This document shows positions 60,482 through 64,000 of a DNA stretch of 64,000 nt, one piece after another. The DNA comes from Promicromonospora soli. Its GTDB lineage: Bacteria > Actinomycetota > Actinomycetes > Actinomycetales > Cellulomonadaceae. The stretch covers positions 667,898-731,897 of the forward strand of contig NZ_BNAS01000001.1 of the NCBI RefSeq assembly GCF_014653785.1, written 5' to 3'. Each line of letters opens with the position of its first letter. The first letter of the stretch is position 1. The position numbers and the translations under genes are program-made. The notes beneath the pieces were generated by a model that worked only from the letters and a program-made list of their open reading frames with translations, was not told the DNA's origin and searched no databases.

Positions 60482-60541
60482 GTCAACATTGGTTGACAAC
60501 GCGATGGGGTGTCAACCATGGCTGACACCCCATCTCGTTGT
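60482..60541. repeat. Palindromic element at the end of the HAD remnant
   Basis: Arms 60496-60514 and 60523-60541 are reverse complements at 18 of 19 positions (GATGGGGTGTCA core) with an 8-base loop. It also contains two related 16-mers, GTCAACATTGGTTGAC (60482-60497) and GTCAACCATGGCTGAC (60511-60526), 29 bases apart. It lies between convergent genes and could terminate both. Confidence 0.85.
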
Positions 60542-60868
60542 CTCACCGCCTGGAGCTCTCGTGAACACACTCGCCGCCCGCAACTTCCGCGGCACGCTGG
60601 GCACCGGGAGATCGTCGTCCTCTTCGAAGTCGACGACCGGCATCCGCCCCAGCACCAAGATCGGCGCGACGACGTCGTTCGCGTCCTGCCCCCACGTGGT
60701 GGCCCACACGAGCTCGGCGCCGAGCCGGACCAGGTCATAGCTGGGTGCCCGGCGCAGCTTGCCCAGCTGCGGGTTGGACTGTGCCCGCCACGCGCGGGGA
60801 TCGTCGACGGCCTGCGAGCGGTCGCCAGGACCGAGCGGCAAGAGAGTCCCGTCGACGTCGAGGAACAC
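60512..60868 (-). pseudogene. Truncated HAD-domain protein (RNA-repair-associated type)
   Basis: About 118 residues. The N-terminus has the HAD motif FLDVDGTLLPL and WATTWGQDANDVVAPILVLG, as in the HAD family linked to Swiss Army Knife RNA repair proteins. Those proteins continue for about 50-60 more residues to a second acidic motif (WxDDE), which is absent: the frame instead runs into the palindrome and stops. It starts (GTG 60868, or TTG 60874) about 20 bases after the AAA+ stop on the same strand, so it may still be transcribed. Confidence 0.6.
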
Positions 60869-60887
60869 GATCAACGCGACTGCTGCG

Positions 60888-62177
60888 TTACCGGCGGCGC
60901 TTCTTCAGGTAGGCAGCGAGCTCGTCGTACGCGCCGGCCTCGTTGCCGTACATCGCGTAGTTCTTGGCGGTCTCCATCCACTCTCCGATGCTCGGCCGTA
61001 CCGACTTCGCCGCCTCCTGCAGGTGACGCTGGGTGATCGGCACTACGCGGCCGGACCCCATCGACTCCTCCATCGCCGTCTCCGTCGCCTGTTCGCACAC
61101 CAGCGCGAGGTCGGCGCCCGACATGCCGTCCGTCGCCCGCGCGATCTTCGCGAGGTCGAGCCGCTCGGTAGGACGGCCGCGCAGGTGCAGCCGCAGGATC
61201 GCCTCGCGGCCCTCGACGTCCGGCGGCAGGACCAGGACGGTCCGGTCGAACCGCCCCGGCCGGAGCAGCGCCGAGTCGATGTCCCACGGGTGGTTGCTCG
61301 CACCGAGGACGAAGAGCCCGTCGTTCTCCGTGCTCGCGCCGTCCAGCTCGGACAGCATCTGGTTCACGACCCCCCGCATGGCCGACCCGCCGCCGCGGAG
61401 GTTCGACCGCTTCTGGCCCAGCGCGTCCATCTCGTCGAAGAACAGGACACACGGCCGGTTCCGACGGGCTGTGTCGAAGATGCTGCGCAGGTTGCGTTCG
61501 CTGCTGCCGATCCACATGTCGAGGACGTCGCTCAGGCCGATCTCGTAGAAGCTCGCACCGAGCTCCCCCGCCAGCGCGCGGGCGATGAACGTCTTGCCGC
61601 ACCCGGGTGGGCCCCAGAGCAGGAGCCCGCCACGCAGGGACTTGCCGAACTCCCGGCTCAGCTCCGGGTTGCGCAGCGGCGTGAGGAACGACAGGTCGAG
61701 GCGCTTCTTCACGCTCGCGAGGCCACCGACGTCCGCCAGCGTGACCCCTGCCTGTCCGAGGGTGCCGAGGGCGGGCTCCGCGACGGGCTCGCTGCCGGAC
61801 CACTGTTCGAGGATCTCGTCGGCGGTGTCCGGGACGGCAGCCGCACCCGTGTGCGGTGCGTCCGCGAGAGGGACCGGGGACGGCGTCGCGGCTGCGCCGG
61901 CCGGAGTGGTCGGCGGGTCCACCGGAGCGAGCGCGTCAGCGAGGCGGCCGTAGGACGCCGCCTTCGTCTCGTCACCGAGCGCCCGTGCGGCGCCGGCTGC
62001 GGCACGCAGCGCCTCGACGTGATCCGGTACGGCCGCGAGCACAGCGGTGGCGTGGGTGAGCGCCTCCTCCGGGCGGCCGGCCTCCGCGAGCAGTCTCGCA
62101 ACGTGTGCCCGCACGGCGTGATTGGTGGGATCTGCGGTCAGCGCGACGAGCAGTGCGTCGATCACCGGATGGGTCAT
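60888..62177 (-). CDS. AAA+ ATPase of the CDC48/Vps4-like group with N-terminal repeats
   Basis: A 429-residue ATPase. The N-terminal 85 residues form two TPR-like helical pairs (NHAVRAHVARLLAEAGRPEE), then a Pro/Ala linker, then one AAA+ module: Walker A GPPGCGKT (189-196), Walker B CVLFFDEMD (243-251), sensor-1 GASNHPWDID and the arginine finger in RPGRFDR. It resembles single-ring unfoldases. It is divergent from a TPR membrane protein gene across 113 bases; such pairs recur in actinobacteria, suggesting a shared job in membrane protein remodelling. Confidence 0.88.
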   Translation of the reverse strand: MTHPVIDALLVALTADPTNHAVRAHVARLLAEAGRPEEALTHATAVLAAVPDHVEALRAAAGAARALGDETKAASYGRLADALAPVDPPTTPAGAAATPSPVPLADAPHTGAAAVPDTADEILEQWSGSEPVAEPALGTLGQAGVTLADVGGLASVKKRLDLSFLTPLRNPELSREFGKSLRGGLLLWGPPGCGKTFIARALAGELGASFYEIGLSDVLDMWIGSSERNLRSIFDTARRNRPCVLFFDEMDALGQKRSNLRGGGSAMRGVVNQMLSELDGASTENDGLFVLGASNHPWDIDSALLRPGRFDRTVLVLPPDVEGREAILRLHLRGRPTERLDLAKIARATDGMSGADLALVCEQATETAMEESMGSGRVVPITQRHLQEAAKSVRPSIGEWMETAKNYAMYGNEAGAYDELAAYLKKRRR

Positions 62178-62290
62178 TCGCCGAACGGTACCGGATTGTT
62201 TCGGGCCACTTTGACTGGTCGTGCCCGGACCTCTACGGTGTGCCTGATTCGTGCTCGAACCCGAGCCATGACCTGTGTGCTGGGGTGGGG

Positions 62291-63517
62291 ATGAACGAGA
62301 CTGCAGCTGCCGCAGAGCAACGTGGCCGGGCGTTGCTCGACCTCGGCCGTGGCCGGGAGGCGGAGAAACAGTTCCGCACCGCGCTGGCCGCGACCCCTGG
62401 TGATCCGCAGCTTCTGGCCTACCTGGCCCAGGCGCTCCTGGAGCAGGACCGTTACCAGGAGGCGCACGACGTCAGTCGCGCGGCCGTAGGCGCGGCCCCT
62501 GAGCACGTGATGGCCTATTCGATTCTCTCCGCGTCCCTCGCTGGGCTCGATCGCCTGTCCGATGCGCGCGAGGCAGTCCGGCGGGCTCTCGCGCTGGCCC
62601 CGCACTTCGCCGGGCTGCACGTCCAGGAGGCCCGCGTGCTGCTGGCCCAGAAGCTTCCCGCCGAGGCACTGGCGAGCGTCGCACGAGCACGCGCCCTCCA
62701 CCCGGAGGACTCCGACGCCGCGGCGGTGCAGGCCGCGGTGCTGTACGAGATGCAGCGGTTCCGGGAGGCTGACGCTGCGGTGCACGAGGCCTTGCGCCTG
62801 AACCCGGAGAACGTCGCCGCGCACCGCGTCCAGGGCCTGCTGGCGCTTCGCCGTGGTGGCGGTGCGCCCGCTGTCCAGGCACACCGGACCGCGCTACGCC
62901 TCTCGCCCACGGACTCCGGCGCGCGCGAGGGGCTCTCCGTCTCGCTCAAGTCGCGCAACCCGCTCTACGGCCTCCTGCTGCAGTACAGCATGTGGCTGGA
63001 GGCGCAACCGAAGGCGCTGCGGGTGGGGATGGTCTTCCTGCCGCTGATCCTGACCCGGCTGCTGCGACCGTTCGACGACCAGATGTGGGCGACCGTGCTG
63101 CTCGTCCTCGTGGTCGCGTCTGTCGTGCTCAGCTGGAGCCTCGAGCCCTTGATGAACACCGTCCTGCTGCTCAGCCGCGACCGGCATGTCGTGGGCCGTC
63201 CGGAGCGGCTGGCGACCTATGCCTTCCTCGGTTTCGCCGGCGCGGGCGTCGTGGTGCTGACCGTGGGCCTGGTGGGCGGCCTCCCCATGTTCCAGACCCT
63301 TGCTCTTGGGCTGGGCCTGTGGGCGATGTCCATTGGCTCCGCCCACACGGTCCGAGCCGGACGTGTCAAGGTGCTGACCATCGGGGCCGGGGTGGCAGCT
63401 GTCCTCGCCACGGTGGCGTTCGCCGGCACCCTGGCCGGGGTCGGCGGCCTCGGCCTCGCGGTGATGGCAGTGCTGCTGGGCGGCGTCGCGGCCACCTGGT
63501 TCACCGCCTTCGCCTGA
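62291..63517 (+). CDS. TPR membrane protein
   Basis: A 408-residue protein. The first 230 residues carry about five TPR units (for example PQLLAYLAQALLEQDRYQEA and NVAAHRVQGLLALRRGGGAP), and the C-terminal 170 residues have five to six TM helices (MVFLPLILTRLL, TVLLVLVVASVVLSW, GVVVLTVGLVGGLPMF). The TPR domain is therefore probably cytoplasmic and tethered to the membrane. GGGGTGGGG precedes the ATG. Divergence from the AAA+ gene suggests the two are partners: membrane docking platform and remodelling ATPase. Confidence 0.8.
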   Translation: MNETAAAAEQRGRALLDLGRGREAEKQFRTALAATPGDPQLLAYLAQALLEQDRYQEAHDVSRAAVGAAPEHVMAYSILSASLAGLDRLSDAREAVRRALALAPHFAGLHVQEARVLLAQKLPAEALASVARARALHPEDSDAAAVQAAVLYEMQRFREADAAVHEALRLNPENVAAHRVQGLLALRRGGGAPAVQAHRTALRLSPTDSGAREGLSVSLKSRNPLYGLLLQYSMWLEAQPKALRVGMVFLPLILTRLLRPFDDQMWATVLLVLVVASVVLSWSLEPLMNTVLLLSRDRHVVGRPERLATYAFLGFAGAGVVVLTVGLVGGLPMFQTLALGLGLWAMSIGSAHTVRAGRVKVLTIGAGVAAVLATVAFAGTLAGVGGLGLAVMAVLLGGVAATWFTAFA

Positions 63518-63537
63518 GGGGCGCGGTAGCGCGCGTT

Positions 63538-64000
63538 TCACCGCAGCACGACGACGCCCGGACCCCGCACCGTCACCATGATCGCGCCGGGCCGGCTCTC
63601 CACCTCCGCCGGATAGGTCCCGAGCACCACCCCGGAGTCGAGCACGAGCCGCGGTGGCTCGCCGTCGTGCTCGACCACCACCGAGACCGGCCCCTCCTCC
63701 AGCGCCAGCACCACGTCGACGCGGTCGCCGCCCTCGACGGCGCCGCGCGTCATCACGACCGCCCCGTCCTCGACCCGCACCGTCGTGGCCCGCCGCTCCC
63801 CAGACGCGACCGCGGGCTCGGTGTGCCGGAGCCGGACCAGCGCCCGGTACAGGTCGAGCATCCGGCGTCCGCCGTCCGAGCCGGGCTCGGCCCAGTCGAG
63901 CCGGGACGCCTCGAACGTCTCGCGCGCCTGCGGGTCTGGCACCTCGACGTCGGCCCCGTACAGCTCGGCCCAGCCGTGCCCCCCGAACTCCTTCGCACGG
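63538..64000 (-). CDS. treZ: C-terminal part of a TreZ-like GH13 enzyme
   Basis: The last 154 residues of a protein that continues past the right edge. The segment KEFGGHGWAELYG then VPDPQARETFEASRLDW matches the region after the catalytic barrel of malto-oligosyltrehalose trehalohydrolase, which releases trehalose from maltooligosyltrehalose. A C-terminal beta domain follows. The identification rests on this one segment; a related GH13 enzyme is possible. treY would be expected nearby outside the window. Confidence 0.75.
   Translation of the reverse strand, partial: RAKEFGGHGWAELYGADVEVPDPQARETFEASRLDWAEPGSDGGRRMLDLYRALVRLRHTEPAVASGERRATTVRVEDGAVVMTRGAVEGGDRVDVVLALEEGPVSVVVEHDGEPPRLVLDSGVVLGTYPAEVESRPGAIMVTVRGPGVVVLR

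Noticed and set aside
1-64000. tRNA, rRNA or CRISPR features
   Set aside because: No cloverleaf, rRNA-like segment or regularly spaced repeat array was seen in the short intergenic gaps.

Overview
The window is 64 kb of very GC-rich DNA with tightly packed genes, frequent GTG and occasional TTG starts, many 4-base start/stop overlaps and strong GGAGG-type ribosome sites. The gene content points to a carbohydrate-degrading, high-GC Gram-positive of the Cellulosimicrobium, Isoptericola, Promicromonospora or Cellulomonas kind: glycoside hydrolases of several families, two sugar ABC importers, a T-box-controlled AspRS, a DtxR-type iron box, a luxS gene and several sigma/anti-sigma pairs. The genus is an inference from content. 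I see no rRNA, tRNA, CRISPR array, integrase or intact transposase.

Layout. 1-8.5 kb: end of an MFS transporter, a Tat-exported PHP hydrolase, a zinc-ribbon coiled-coil protein, a Nif3-like protein, a coupled luxS-mtnN pair, a PolA-like polymerase and a GNAT acetyltransferase. 8.5-19.5 kb: a five-gene operon (DUF4132, MoxR-type AAA+, DUF5682, VWA, SWIM zinc finger) whose order matches Escherichia coli yehI-L-M-P-Q as I recall it. 19.6-22.9 kb: aspS behind a translational T-box, an alpha/beta hydrolase, and a heme oxygenase behind an iron box. 22.9-34.7 kb: a glycan-scavenging locus (GH38, GH4, DeoR regulator, PfkB kinase, ABC importer, GH29 fucosidase, NagB). 34.8-39.3 kb: an orphan FrdA-like flavoprotein, a cytochrome b, a small lipoprotein and an ECF sigma/anti-sigma pair. 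39.4-45.7 kb: a LacI-controlled ABC importer with a debranching-type enzyme. 45.8-49.7 kb: mixed single genes. 49.8-54.6 kb: a reductase/folE/DoxX set facing a second sigma/anti-sigma operon across a nested palindrome. 54.6-60.9 kb: secreted GH5 and GH43 enzymes around a patchier stretch with two unknown proteins, a PARG-like gene, an ADP-ribosylglycohydrolase remnant and a truncated HAD gene. 60.9-64 kb: a divergent AAA+/TPR pair and the end of a treZ-like gene.

How it works together. The two sugar loci are self-contained: extracellular capture, import, intracellular trimming and a local repressor with candidate operators in the divergent promoter region. luxS and mtnN form the two-step recycling of S-adenosylhomocysteine. 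The strongest unexplained systems are the DUF4132/AAA+/DUF5682/VWA/SWIM operon and the AAA+/TPR pair. The clearest regulatory discovery is the aspS T-box, whose alternative pairings and tRNA-contacting bases can be read directly. Several short palindromic or tandem repeats sit in intergenic DNA and are listed separately.
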